Assembly: GCF_000009625.1 (NCBI RefSeq)
Contig: NC_002678.2
Location: forward strand, 744,001-808,000
Length of the DNA: 64,000 bases
Direction: 5' to 3'
Source: Mesorhizobium japonicum MAFF 303099
GTDB taxonomy: Bacteria > Pseudomonadota > Alphaproteobacteria > Rhizobiales > Rhizobiaceae
Position numbers and translations under genes: made by a program. The notes under the pieces are model-generated. The model had not been told where the DNA came from, did no database searches, and saw only the letters and a program-made list of their open reading frames with translations. Each line of letters begins with the position of its first letter. Position 1 is the first letter of the stretch. Of the stretch, positions 16,806 through 28,800 are shown piece by piece.

Positions 16806-17342
16806 TTGTTCGTTGATTACTACGAACTCCTTGAAATCAGCCCGAACGCCAACTCGGAAACGATAGAACGGGTATTCCGCTATTTCGCCATGCGCTACCA
16901 TCCTGACAATCAGGACACCGGCGATGAATCGCGCTTCAGCGAAATCCTGGAAGCCCACAATGTTCTCAAGGACCCAGTCAAGCGCGCGCAGTATGACATT
17001 CAGCACAAGGACCATTTGAGCCTGCGAACAGAGTTGATTGGGGAAGCCAGCAACAGCACAACTATCGAGCGTGATGTGGCCATTCAGGCGAAATTGCTCT
17101 CACTGCTCTACGTCAAACGCCGGCAAGACGTAAACAATCCCGGTATTGGCGATACAGAAATCGAACGTTTGTCAGGCTGTCCGCGAGAACATCTTGAGTT
17201 TCATCTCTGGTACCTGAAAGCCAAGGGTTGGATTGGAAGGATCGAGAACGGAACCTTCGCGATCACCGTGGAAGGCATCGATCGCGCCAATTCCGAACAT
17301 CGCCGTGACGCCACAACAAGACTGCTGGACCATGCAGGCTGA
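16806..17342 (+). CDS. J-domain (DnaJ-like) protein
   Basis: The 178-aa protein opens with a J domain of about 65 residues (DYYELLEISPNANSETI), including the invariant His32-Pro33-Asp34 that stimulates Hsp70 ATPase. The remaining 110 residues have no G/F or zinc region. They resemble a winged-helix-like segment (HLEFHLWYLKAKGWIGRIENG, near 130-150), so it is a specialised type III J protein. TTG at 16806 is the first usable start in frame. It converges on the TadE-like genes. Confidence 0.75.
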   Translation: MFVDYYELLEISPNANSETIERVFRYFAMRYHPDNQDTGDESRFSEILEAHNVLKDPVKRAQYDIQHKDHLSLRTELIGEASNSTTIERDVAIQAKLLSLLYVKRRQDVNNPGIGDTEIERLSGCPREHLEFHLWYLKAKGWIGRIENGTFAITVEGIDRANSEHRRDATTRLLDHAG

Positions 17343-17373
17343 AACGCGCAAGCCAGCGTCTGCGCCGTATCGA

Positions 17374-17853
17374 CTAACCGCCGACCAGCGGCACGGTGAC
17401 GGTGGTGGCGTAGTTGATCGGAAAGCTGCTGAGGTAAGGAAAATCGACGACGAAGGCATAGGTGGCGGTCAGATGCGCCATGCGGAAGCCGCCGCTCGCC
17501 GGGTCGACGGCGATCGTCACGTTCACATCCTTCAAGCCCAAGGCCTGCAATTTCTGCGTGGCGATCGATTGGATGTCGGCTTGGGTCAGCGTGTTCTGAA
17601 GCTGCAGCGAGCGCGATGATGTCTCCAGCGTATAGCGAACGCTGGACACCGAATGCATCGACCAGCCCAAGGCGAAGATCCCGAACAGCAATATGATAAG
17701 GAACGGCGCGATCAGTGCGAACTCCAGCCCGGCCCCGCCCGATCGATCCCGCCTGAAGGCGCTTGCCCCAGCGCAATACCGGGGATCGCGGCAAAACGAA
17801 GAGCTAGGGCGCTTCGCCATTTCCGCGAAACGGTGAGACGCCCTACCGAACAC
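17374..17853 (-). CDS. TadE-like pilus assembly pseudopilin
   Basis: The 159-aa protein has the TadE signature: [17 protein letters not shown], a prepilin-like segment with Glu five residues after the Gly, followed by one membrane helix. It would be cleaved by the TadV-type peptidase and act in Flp pilus export. GGAGGT lies five bases before GTG at 17853, overlapping the end of the upstream TadE-like gene. An ATG at 17820 is the alternative. It is the third of three tad-type genes without a secretion ATPase nearby. Confidence 0.75.
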   Translation of the reverse strand: MFGRASHRFAEMAKRPSSSFCRDPRYCAGASAFRRDRSGGAGLEFALIAPFLIILLFGIFALGWSMHSVSSVRYTLETSSRSLQLQNTLTQADIQSIATQKLQALGLKDVNVTIAVDPASGGFRMAHLTATYAFVVDFPYLSSFPINYATTVTVPLVGG

Positions 17854-18277
17854 GGATCACCTCCAGATGGCCGATGACGCTGGAAGCGGAAAAGACGCCG
17901 AAGGTGAAGGGCGGCGTCCAGGTGGCCGATGCCTGGATCTGAACATAGACCGACGGCACCTTTGGTCCGCTGCACAAAGTGGAGGCGTCGACCACGGTCG
18001 TCCCGCACATATAGATCCGGCTTAGCGTGACCTGGCCGTCCGTCGGCCGCTTCTCCCAACTCGACATGGCAACGGCCTGCGTCGCCGTGTCATTGGTCGA
18101 TCCTTCCATGATCAGGTTCGCGGCGGTCTTGACGCCGGCGCGCATCGACAGTGAGCTCGTCACATAGGACCAGCCGTCGATGATGCCGAGCAGCGCCGCG
18201 CACAGGAAGGGCAGGACCATGGCGAACTCGACCGCGGCAACGCCAGAACGGTCGCCAAGGATTGATCCGCGTTCCAT
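17843..18277 (-). CDS. TadE-like pilus assembly protein
   Basis: The 144-aa protein carries the same prepilin-like motif, [17 protein letters not shown], near residues 9-25 and one helix running to about 40. The rest is a periplasmic domain with two Cys (MCGTTV and TLCSGP) that could form a disulfide. It begins 6 bp after the larger TadG-like gene and overlaps the next gene by 11 bp, so the three are one operon. Confidence 0.78.
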   Translation of the reverse strand: MERGSILGDRSGVAAVEFAMVLPFLCAALLGIIDGWSYVTSSLSMRAGVKTAANLIMEGSTNDTATQAVAMSSWEKRPTDGQVTLSRIYMCGTTVVDASTLCSGPKVPSVYVQIQASATWTPPFTFGVFSASSVIGHLEVIRVR

Positions 18278-18283
18278 GGAAGC

Positions 18284-19510
18284 CTACTCGACCAGTGCCA
18301 CGGACTGCGTGGCCGGAATGTCTCGCATTCCGAGGCTCGTGCAATCCTGATTGATGGTTGAATTCCCAGACCATTGGATCGTATTGGCGACGACTTGGGT
18401 GCAGCCGTTGTTGCCCGAGAAGTTGCCGAGATAGCTGATCTGCTGTTTCGGGAAGTAGATGGCCCCAGTCAGCAGCGAGTCGGCTGTGCCGTTGAAGGTG
18501 CTGGATGCGCTGTTGCCGGTTCTGTCGCCATAGAACAGAACGCCTGAATAGGCGCCCGAAGTCGGCGCGCTGAGCTTCACGGACGCGTTGCCGTTTATGC
18601 TGACCGACGAACTGCCCGACATGAAGATCGTCACCCCGCTGCCTGTGATGGCAGCGTTGGCGTTTATCTTGAGATTGCCCTGGACGACGTAGACGCCGGG
18701 TGAGAGCGTGACATTGCCCTTTAGCGTCATGCCGCTGCAATAGGTGCCTGGACTCAGTGTGGCTTTGTTATCGTTCTGGCAGGGGTTCGAAGCGGCTGGG
18801 GCCGGCAGGTCGGCAAATGGATCGGCGGCAGGCAGCGCCTGGGTTATCGGGGCCGCGCAGACGGTCGTAACGGGATTGCTGAGAGAAACACCGCCCCCCG
18901 ATATCAGGCAATCGGCCTGGAGGCCCGCCGAGCCCTGAAGCTTGATGGCGTCCGATGCGATCGAATTGGACATGACCGAGCAGCCGATGAGCTTGACGCT
19001 GGTGTTGCCGGAAAACAGCGCCGCCTGCGAAGCGGATGGGTCGAGCGCGAGCACGCAGGCCTTCGAAGCGTTGGTGATGAGGGCCACCGCCCTCGCCTGC
19101 TCGGGCACCTGACCTTGCGTGAAGATCGAGGTGAACATCCGGTTGATGTTCTGAGCGACGATGACCTCGACCGCTTTCTTCGCTGTATTCGGCCCGGACG
19201 CTGGCGGCGTGTTGACGACGATCGTGCCCGAGCCCAGCCCGTTCGTCGCTGCCGACTGCGTCGCCGCCGCGATTATCGTCGGCTTGTCGGAACCCGAGAT
19301 CTGTTCAAGCGCGCCGGCATAGGCCGCGGCATCGGCCGTCGCCTGCAGTCTCAGGCTGTTGTAGTACCAGTAGGAGGTCTCCACACCGAAGCCGGCCGCG
19401 CCGACGACGATCGGCAGGCTGAGGGCGAAGATGGTGGCAACATTTGCCCTTGTACTCCGGCGGATACCGGTCGCAACGAGCCGAATTCGGGTGAAGCGAT
19501 TGAAAGCCAT
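18284..19510 (-). CDS. TadG-like Flp pilus-associated protein
   Basis: The 408-aa protein starts with a basic segment and one membrane helix (ANVATIFALSLPIVVGAAGFG), followed by ETSYWYYNSLRLQATADAAA, the signature of the Tad/TadG N-terminal domain. The periplasmic part has repeated Gly/Ser/Asn stretches of beta-helix type (KGNVTLSPGVYVVQGNLKIN) rather than a clear von Willebrand domain. The first ATG at 19510 is used. Nothing else of the tad secretion machine is in the window, so the main locus must lie elsewhere. Confidence 0.75.
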   Translation of the reverse strand: MAFNRFTRIRLVATGIRRSTRANVATIFALSLPIVVGAAGFGVETSYWYYNSLRLQATADAAAYAGALEQISGSDKPTIIAAATQSAATNGLGSGTIVVNTPPASGPNTAKKAVEVIVAQNINRMFTSIFTQGQVPEQARAVALITNASKACVLALDPSASQAALFSGNTSVKLIGCSVMSNSIASDAIKLQGSAGLQADCLISGGGVSLSNPVTTVCAAPITQALPAADPFADLPAPAASNPCQNDNKATLSPGTYCSGMTLKGNVTLSPGVYVVQGNLKINANAAITGSGVTIFMSGSSSVSINGNASVKLSAPTSGAYSGVLFYGDRTGNSASSTFNGTADSLLTGAIYFPKQQISYLGNFSGNNGCTQVVANTIQWSGNSTINQDCTSLGMRDIPATQSVALVE

Positions 19511-19807
19511 AGCTTAAATTAGAAAGCACGCATGTATGAAGGAACGGCTAAAAAGTTCCGTTCATTTTTGATGACGGCTTCGATTGGCTTTCAAAATAAC
19601 CAGCTGTTGACTGACCTCTGCGCGCTTGTGAACGAGAACTGCTGCCCTGCGGGGCGCCGAGGATGGTCTACCGGTCCTTGACGCGCGGTTGCGCGCCAGG
19701 CGACCAGTGATCACGGAGCCGAACAGCGGAGGCAAGCATCGATGCCTCGGAGCTGCCGGCCTGCGATAGAGTTGCGGGTATCGTACAGGCGAGCGATCGT
19801 GCCTCGC
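19511..19807. other. Intergenic stretch
   Basis: This gap is between the TadG-like start and the end of the autotransporter gene. I see no gene, clear terminator or repeat in it. It should hold the tad-operon promoter. Confidence 0.5.
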
Positions 19808-22800
19808 CTACCAGTTCACCCTGAACCCGACATTGCCGCCATAGGTCTGCACCCGGTCGGCGAACTTGCCGTCGAAGGTGGCGAACACCGATGTGTTGGC
19901 GCTCCAGTTCAGCTTGACGCCGGCATTGACGGTGATCGCGTCCTCGGCCGCCCCTGCCCCCTGAACGACGAAGGCATAGCCGGGTGCTGCCTGGAAGCCA
20001 GGCTCCACCGAGCGGTCCGGCTTGAACTCGTGCAGCCAGGCGGCGCGGCCCCAGGCCTGCAGGGTCTTGCTCTCGCCGATAGCCATCGTGGTGTCGAGCT
20101 GCAAGCCGAGCGAGACCGGCAGCGAGATGACCGTACGGCTGTCGAAGTCGAGGCCCAGCGCTCCGTCGCTGGTCGACTTTTCCGAGAAGGCCTGCATCGC
20201 CAGAGCCTGGAATTGCAGCCCGGCGAACGGCGTGATGGCGCCGGCGCCGAAAGGCCGCCGCCAGCCGGCCTCGAGGCTGGTGCCGAAGCCCGCGCTCATG
20301 AAATCGCCGGTCCAGTGTTCCCTGGTGATTGGCGGCACCGGATTGAGCGGATTGGGCGCGCCCGGCACCGAGGTGAAGCGGTCGGTGGTGTTGCTGTAGA
20401 GATCCATCGCCAGCGAGCCGTTGATGTAGAACTGGCCCCATTTGCGCGCGCCGTAGGCGCCAGCATGGCCACCGATGATGTTGCCGGAGGTTTCGCGGTC
20501 CGGCACGGCGAAGGATCCGGCGACGCCACCCAGCGCGAAGCCCATCAGGACATCGGGATCGCCCTGCGAGTCCAGGCCAACGGCGAAGTTTCCGGATTTG
20601 TAGTCAAGGGCTGCGCTGCCGACCACCGGATCGCCGGTAACCGCACCCGAATTGCCGCCCGCCGTCGCCCAGTAACTCCAGCGCTGTTCGTTGGGCCCGT
20701 TGGCCAAGGCGTCGAACGGATTGGTCTTGCCGGGCGGTTCGGCATAGGCCGCCTCCGGCGCTTTCAGCGACTGGCTCATCGGGTCCGTCGCGATGCCCAT
20801 GCGCCAAGCGTCGGCCTGCCGGCTCATCTGCGCCAGGAAGGTGCTGTTGGCGTCGAACTCCGGCTGCTGGAAGCCACTGATGCCCTCGCCTGAGATCGTG
20901 TCGTAGACGGCGCCAAGCTGATCAAGCGTCGGGATATAGAAGATCGCGTTGGCGATCTTGGTGAAGTTCGGCGACGTCAGATCGGTCTGGATGGCGTTGA
21001 TCGCCTGGCCCACCGCGGTCTGGTTCTCGGTCAGGCCGGTGCGGGCGAAATTGATGTCGACATTGAGGACGATATCCTCCGGGTTCGGATATTTCAGCGC
21101 ATACTGCGCCACCGCGCTCGGGATCGTATCGAGCTTCAACCCATTGTCGGTGACACCGCCCTGCGCCTCCAGGATGATGTAATCCTGATTGCCCGGCTTT
21201 GCCGCGCCCGGATTCATGATGTTGATGCTGACAAGGCCGTTGACGTCAGCCGTCCCGCTCACATTGATGCGGTCCGCCTCCGGATCGAGATCCAGGTCGA
21301 GCAGATAGACGCCGCCAAGCGATTGCGACCAGTTGCCGGTGACGTCGGTCGTCATCACGCGGTCGAGGCCGCCGGGAGCAGCAAAACCGTCATTGTCGAA
21401 CTGGCCGGCCAGGTCGAGATAGACGGTGTCGCCCATCAGGTAGACGGCGTTGGTCTTGTTGTTGAAGATGTTGAGACCCGCGCCGAGATCCATCGAGCCG
21501 ACCGTCAGGTACATGTTGTCGAACGTCTCGTTGCCGACGCCGCCGCGCATGGCATAGCCGTCGATCAGCAGCACCGAACGGACGATGCCGTTGTTGGTCA
21601 GCACATTGTCCTTGCCGTCCTTGTAGCCGATGCCGCCGCCGGCACCCGAGCCGCCGATGATCGTCACGCCACTGGCGATGGTGACGTTGATGTCGCCATT
21701 GTCCGATATGTTGCCAGTGCCGCCGGCGCTCTGCTCCATCAGCGCGAAGGAATTCTTGCCGATGACCGCGAGATCGGCCGTCTGCGTGAAGGTGATGGCG
21801 CCGCCGGTGCCGCCGCCGCCGGCGCTGCCCATGAAGCCTTGCGGGGCCATGGCCATTTTGCTGCTTGTGGACTGCACCTGGTCGAGGCCGAGATAGTTGC
21901 CGGAAAAGCCGCCGACGCCACCGCCGCCGCCGATGCTCTGGCCAAACACGCCGACCGAATTGTCACCGGTGATGAGCATGGCGACATTGCTGTTGATAGT
22001 CACGACGCCGCCATTGCCGCTGCCGCCGGCGACGGCCTGGACGATGCCGTCGGTGCCAGCGGTCACCACGCCGCCACCACCACCCACGGACTGCGCGAAG
22101 ATGCCGACAGAGCCATTGCCGGTGAGCCTGATCTGCCCCGTATTGGTGACGGTGACGTCGCCGCCCTTGCCGGTCGCGCCCGTATCTCCGCCGATGAACA
22201 CCGGCACGCCGATCGCTGCGGCGATCGCGGTGCCGCCCGAGCCGCCACCGCCGCCGACTGATTGCGCGAAGATCGCGACGGAATTGTCGCCGTCGAGCTG
22301 CATGGCCCCATTGTTGATGACGGTGACGATGCCACCGTCGCCGCCGGCGGCACCCTTGCCGCCGAGCGCGATGGCAAGTCCGGGCGGGCCGCCCGATACG
22401 GAATAGGACGCACCGCCTGCGCCACCGCCGCCGCCCACCGACTGCGCCATGATGCCGGTCGAGCCGAAGCCCTGGGTGTGGATGATGCCGTCGCTGAAAT
22501 TGGTGACATTGACGTTGCCGCCCTTGCCATTGGCGCCGCCGTCGCCGCCGATGCCGAAGGTGAAGGCGCCAGGCGCGGGGCTCGCCGCCACGCTCATGGC
22601 ACCGGTGCCGCCGCCGCCGCCGATCGATTCTGCGAAGATCGCGACCGACGAGGCCGATACCGTCGTGATGTCGCCATGGTTGTTGACGGTGACAACGCCG
22701 CCATCACCCGAACTGCCGCCGCCGCCGCCGACCCCGATCGCGACAGGCACGATGCTGACGCCGAACGCGCCGCCGCCCGAGCCGCCGCCGGCACCGACCG

Positions 22801-25800
22801 ACTGCGCGAAGATGCCATGCGCGCCGATGCCTTCGACCGTGATCGTGCCATTGGCATTGTTGTTGACGGTGACCGCGCCGCCACCGCCGTTGCTGCCGGC
22901 GGTGGTGCCGTTACCGACATCGCCGCCCTTGCCGCCGACGGCGATGAAGCCGATCGCGCGGCCGCCGGAACCGCCGCCGCCACCGATCGACTGGGCGTTG
23001 ATGCCGTCCGCGCCGGCGCCATAGGTGTGCAGGCTGTTGTTGTTGGTGACATTGACGATGCCACCGATACCGGACGAGCCGCCGGCGCCGCCGATCGAGA
23101 TCAGGGCCGGGATCGAGCCGGTGATGCCGCCATTCTTGCCGCCGCCCGAACCACCGCCGCCACCCACCGACTGCGCCTGGATGGCGTAGGAATCGATGCC
23201 GTGCGTCTCGATCATGGCGTTGTTGACGACATCCACCTGGCCGCCGGAGCCGCTCGCGCCGCCCGAGCCGCCGACCGCGATCGCGCTGATGCCGAGCGAG
23301 CCGCCGGCGCCACCGCCGCCGCCGATCGACTGCGCGAAAATGCCAACCGAATCATCGGCATGCGTGAGGATGCCGCCGTAATTGTTGACCGTGACGTGGC
23401 CACCGGTACCGCCCGCCTTTCCGGAGCCGCCAAGCGACAGCAGGCCGCCGGCGCCGCCGCCCGTGCCGCCACCGCCACCGACCGATTGTGCGAAGATGCC
23501 GGCCGAATAGCCTTGCTCAGGGTCGGCGCTCGGCGCGCCCTCTGCCGGCGGCGTCGGCGACGTGCCGAAGGTCTGGATAATGGCCGCGCCGGCCTGGCTG
23601 AGGTTGGCCTTGCCGTTGGTGACGGTGACCGAACCGCCATTGCCGGCGGCCTTGCCCTGGCCGCCAAGGCCGACGGTGCCGAGCGCACCGGCCTCGCCGT
23701 CGCCACCATCGCCGCCGCCCCCGCCGATCGACTGGGCGTGGATGCCGTCCGACTTGGTGCCGTGGGTCGTGATCACACCTTCATTGGCAACGATGACGGT
23801 ACCGCCATTGCCGCCACCGGCGCCGTTGCCGCCAATGGCGACCGTGCCCGACCTGGTCAGGCTGCTCGTGCCGAGCGGCTTCAGGAGCAGCGTCGGATCG
23901 ACTGGCACGTAGGGTATCGCAAGCAGGCCGCCCGTCCCCACATAGGCGTCGCCGCCGATGCCGCCGCCGCCGCCGATCGACTGCGCGACGATGCCGGACG
24001 ACTTGTCGCCATCCGTGGTGATGAAATCATAATTGCCGACATCGACGGTCATGGCGTCATTGCCGGTTCCGCCGGCGCCGCCGACGGTCGCCTGCAGGTT
24101 CCAGTTCGGTTTGCCGCCGGCCGGTTCACAGACCTTTGGAAGGGTGCATTTCGCACCAAGCTGCAGCGAGATCGAATTGGCGCGGCCGCCGGTGCCGCCG
24201 CCGCCGCCGATCGATTGCGCCAGTATGCCGAAGGCGCCCATGCCGTTGGTTTCGATGCCGCCATACTGCCTGATGGTGACGTTACCGCCCGTGTTGCCGT
24301 TGCCGGCCGAGCCGCCGACTGCAACGCTGACATTGACCTGAGTGCCCGCATTGTTGCCCTTGAGGCCAAGCACGCCGGTGATCGCGTTGCCGCCGGAGCC
24401 GCCGCCGCCGCCGACCGACTGCGCGAAGATGCCGTAGGCGCCATCGCCATTGGTCGTGGTCTGGCCGGCCGCGAGCAAGCCGGTCTGCAAGAGACCGTGA
24501 TTGGTCACGAAGACGTCGCCGGCAAAGCCGGCGTCTCCGCCGAAGCCGCCGACGGTCACGCCGGCATTGAAATTGGTTCCGGTGCCGAGCGAGCCGATCA
24601 CGGCCGAGACGGCCATGCCGCCATTGCCGCCGCCGCCACCGATCGACTGCGCCTGGATGGCGTCTGATTCGACCCCGTAAGTCGAAATGGCGCCGGTGTT
24701 GTCGACCGTCACCTTGCTGGCGTTGGTGCCGGCGCCGCCGAAGCCGCCGACGCTGGCCGACAGCGTCTTGGCGTCGGTGCCGGCAATCACGCCGGAGATC
24801 GCCATGCCGCCATTGCCGCCGCTGCCGCCGACCGATTGGGCGAACAGGCCGACGGACTGATCGCCGGTAGTGATGGTCGAGCCGTGGCGCGTCAGCAGCA
24901 CTTCGCCACCGGTGCCGCCGCCACCGCCCTCGCCGCCGACAGCGGCGGTGATCTGGTTGCCGCCCTCACCGAGGTTGAGAGCTGCCGCCACGCTTAGCCC
25001 GCCCGTGCCGCCGCCACCGCCGACCGACTGCGCCAGGACACCGAAAGCCTTGTTGCCGCTGGTCTGGATGATGCCGGTCGAATCGACCGTGACCTTCTCG
25101 GCATCGCCGCCGGAACCGGCGCCGCCACCGAGTGATACCGAGACCGCGCCGTTCTTGCTCGGGTTCTTGCCGAGCGAGCCCTTGATTGTCGCGGCAAAGG
25201 AGAAGCCGCCATTGCCGCCGCCGCCGCCGACCGATTGCGCCAGGATGCCGTTCGCGCCGTTGCCTCCGGTCAAAATATTGTCGACCGAGGTGACATTGAC
25301 GGTCTTGCCGTCGCCGGAGCCGGCTCCCGAGCCGCCGACGGAGACTCCGATCGCGGCCTTGGCATTCTGGCCGGTGACCGAAACCGCCCCGGAGAAGCCG
25401 CCATCGCCGCCGCCGCCGCCGACCGATTGCGCGAAGATGCCATTCGAATCCCCACCAACGGTGTGGATGGTCGCATTGTTGTTGGCGAGCGTGGTGCCGA
25501 TATTGCTGTTGACGATGACGCGGCCGCCATCCTGGCCGGTGCCACCATTGCCGCCGACGCTGACGGCCGCGCCACCAGCGCCGTCAACGACCATCTCGCC
25601 AGAGATGGCGAAGCCTCCGGTCCCGCCGCCGCCGCCGATCGACTGGGCAAGGATACCATTGGCCTTGTCGCCGGTGGTGTCGATCGTGCCGATGTTGTTG
25701 ACCGTGACCAGCTGCGAGGTGCCGCCCTTGGCGCCGCTGCCGCCGACAGAAACCGCCGCGGCCGCTTTCTGGCCGGAGCCCGCGATGGTGACCGCGGCTC

Positions 25801-28800
25801 CGCCATTGCCGCCGCCGCCGCCGACCGATTGCGCCAGGATGCCGTTCGAACCGTTCTTGAGGGTGACGATGTTGCCGGTCGAGGTCACGGTGACCGTGTC
25901 GGCATTGCCGCCGCCCTTGCCGGAGCCGCCGACACCGACGCCGATCGCGCCTGCTCCCGTGGTGATCGCCAGCGCACCGGAGAAGCCGCCATTGCCGCCG
26001 CCGCCGCCGATCGACTGCGCCAGGATGCCGTCGGCCTTCAAACCTTCGGTCCTGAGATCGCCCGTCGAGGAGACGGTGACCGCTTTGGCGTTGCCGCCAT
26101 TGTCGCCCGAACCGCCGACACCGACGGCCAGACTGCCCGTGCCCTCGCCGGTCAGCGTGCCGGCTATCGCGCCGCCGCCATTGCCGCCGCCGCCGCCGAC
26201 CGATTGTGCGAAGATCGCATGCGAGCCGTCGCCATCGGTCTCGATGTTGCCGTGGCTGGTGACGGTAACGACCGCGGCGTCGCCGCCGCTCGAGCCGGAG
26301 CCGCCGACCGCGACGCTGGCCGCCATATCCTTGCTGCCGGCCAGCGCAATGGCAAAACCGCCATTGCCACCGCCGCCGCCGACCGATTGCGCCATGATGC
26401 CGAAGGAGTCTTTGCCTCCGGTCAGGATGTTGTTGTAGCTGGTGACGGTGACCGTTTCGGCAGTCGAGCCGGATCCGGCGCCGCCGCCGATGCTGACACC
26501 GAGACCGCCGCCGCCGAGCCCGACGCCGAGGCTGCCGGCAAAGCCGCCCGAGCCACCGCCGCCGCCGACCGACTGCGCGAAAATACCGGATGAATTGTCA
26601 CCCTGGGTCCAGATCGACACGATGTTCGAGGCTGGCGCCAGCAGCACCGGCTGGCCGTTCGCGCCGACGAGGCTGTAGCTGTTGACGATCACCTTGCCTG
26701 ATGCCGAGCCGGTGGCGCCGGTGCCGCCGACGCCAACGCCGATGCCGGCATTGCCTGTCGTGGCAGAGCCGGCGACCGCGAAGCCGCCATTGCCGCCGCC
26801 GCCGCCGATCGACTGCGCCAGTATGCCGTTGGAGAATTTGCCCGTCGTCGTGATCGTGCCGGTGCTCGTCACCGTCACGTCCTTGCCGACGCCGCCGACG
26901 CCGCCCTTGCCGCCGATCGCGACCGACGCCGTTGCCGCATCGGGATCGCCAAGCGCACCGGTGACGGCGACACTGAAGCCGCCATTGCCGCCGCCGCCGC
27001 CGATCGACTGCGCGATGATGCCGGACGAATTGTCGAAATTGGTCGAGATGTTGCCAGTCGAGGTGACCTTGACGATGTCGGCACTGCCACCGCCCGCACC
27101 GCTGCCGCCAAACGCCACGCCGACGGCGATCGACTTGCCGCCGCCAAGCGTGCCGGCAAAGCCGCCATTGCCACCGCCGCCGCCGACCGATTGCGCCAGT
27201 ATGCCGGCCGCGCCCGTACCGCGAACACCGCCTGATATGAAGCCGGCGCCGGTCGAGATGTTGCCGGTCGAGATGACGGTGACATCGAGGCCGTTGCCGG
27301 CCGCGCCGCCCTTGCCGCCAAGCGCCACGCCGATACCGGCATCCTTGGCAAGCGCCAGCGAAACGGTCGATCCGCCATTGCCGCCACCGCCGCCAACCGA
27401 CTGCGCCAGAATGCCGATCGCCTGGTCGCCATACGTCGTGATGTCGCCGGTCGAGGTGACGCGAACGGTTTTCGCGCTGCCACCACCGGCGCCACTGCCG
27501 CCAAGCCCGACCGCGGCGCTGACACCCTGCAGCGTGATCGCGCCGGCGCCGGCAAAGCCGCCATTGCCGCCGCCGCCACCAACCGACTGCGCCATGATGC
27601 CAATCGACTGGTCGCCATGGGTCTGAATGTTGCCGGCCGAGGTCACCGTCACCTCGCCGGCGCTCTGCCCGCTGCCGCCACTGCCTCCGACGGCCACCGA
27701 AGCGCCCAGCGCGCCGGTCGTGAACGTGCCGGCGACGCTGAAGCCGCCATTGCCGCCACCGCCGCCGATGGACTGCGCCAGAATGCCGTCGGACTGTTTG
27801 CCGTAAGTGGCGATGTTGCCATAGCTGGTGACGAAAACATCCTTACCGACGCCACCGGTGGCACCGCTGCCGCCGACCGAGACCGCTGCCGCGCCGCCGG
27901 CGCCTTCATAGGAACCGGAGACGCTGAGCGTCACGGCGAAGCCGCCATTGCCGCCGCCGCCGCCGATCGATTGCGCCAGGATGCCGGTCGAGTTGTCCTC
28001 TATCGTCAGTATGTTGTTGTGGGTGACGGTGTTGCCGACCTTCTTGCCATTGTTAACGGTCGCCGTACCCGCATCACCGCCGCCACCGCCCGTGCCGCCG
28101 AGGCTGACGCCGACGCCGACAAGCCCGCCCGCCGCGAGGCTGCCGGAGAAGCCGCCATTGCCGCCGCCGCCGCCGATGCTCTCGGCCTGGATGCCGACCG
28201 CGTTCTTGCCTTCGGTGACAAGATTCCAGGTACCGGTATACGTGGTGGCGACCGTATGGCCGGCGCCGTCAGCACTGACGGTGACATTGCCGGCATTGCT
28301 GCCGTCGGCGCCCGCGCCGCCAAGGCCGACGCTCGCCGCGCCGCCGCCAAGGGCCGCCGAGATGGTGAAGCCGCCATTGCCGCCGCCGCCGCCGACCGAT
28401 TGTGCCAGGATGCCGGTCGAATTGTTGCCCTTTGTGTGGATCGAACCGGAACTGCCGACAATGACGTCCGCACCGGCGCCACCGCCGGCACCCTTGCCGC
28501 CGATGTTGACGGCGATGCCGACCGCGCCGCCAATGGCGCCGCCGATCGCATAGCCACCATTGCCGCCGCCGCCGCCGACCGACTGGGCAACGATGCCGCC
28601 GGCATTGTTGCCGGCTGTCGAAATGTCACTGAGGCTCGACACGGTCACGAGTTTCGATGCACCGCCGGCGCCGCCATTGCCGCCAATGCCGATCGCCGCC
28701 GCGAATGTCCCGGTGGCGTTGACCGCCACCGCGATCGCCGCACCGCCATTGCCGCCGGTGCCGCCGATCGATTGCGCGAAGATGCCGCGCGATCCCTGGC

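Noticed and set aside
22262..24667. Long plus-strand frame (801 codons) and several others of 300-520 codons opposite the autotransporter
   Set aside because: They are rich in Ala, Asp and Arg or in Pro, with periodic structure that mirrors the Gly-Gly codons of the repeat. They show no family pattern, signal or ribosome site. They are antisense shadows.
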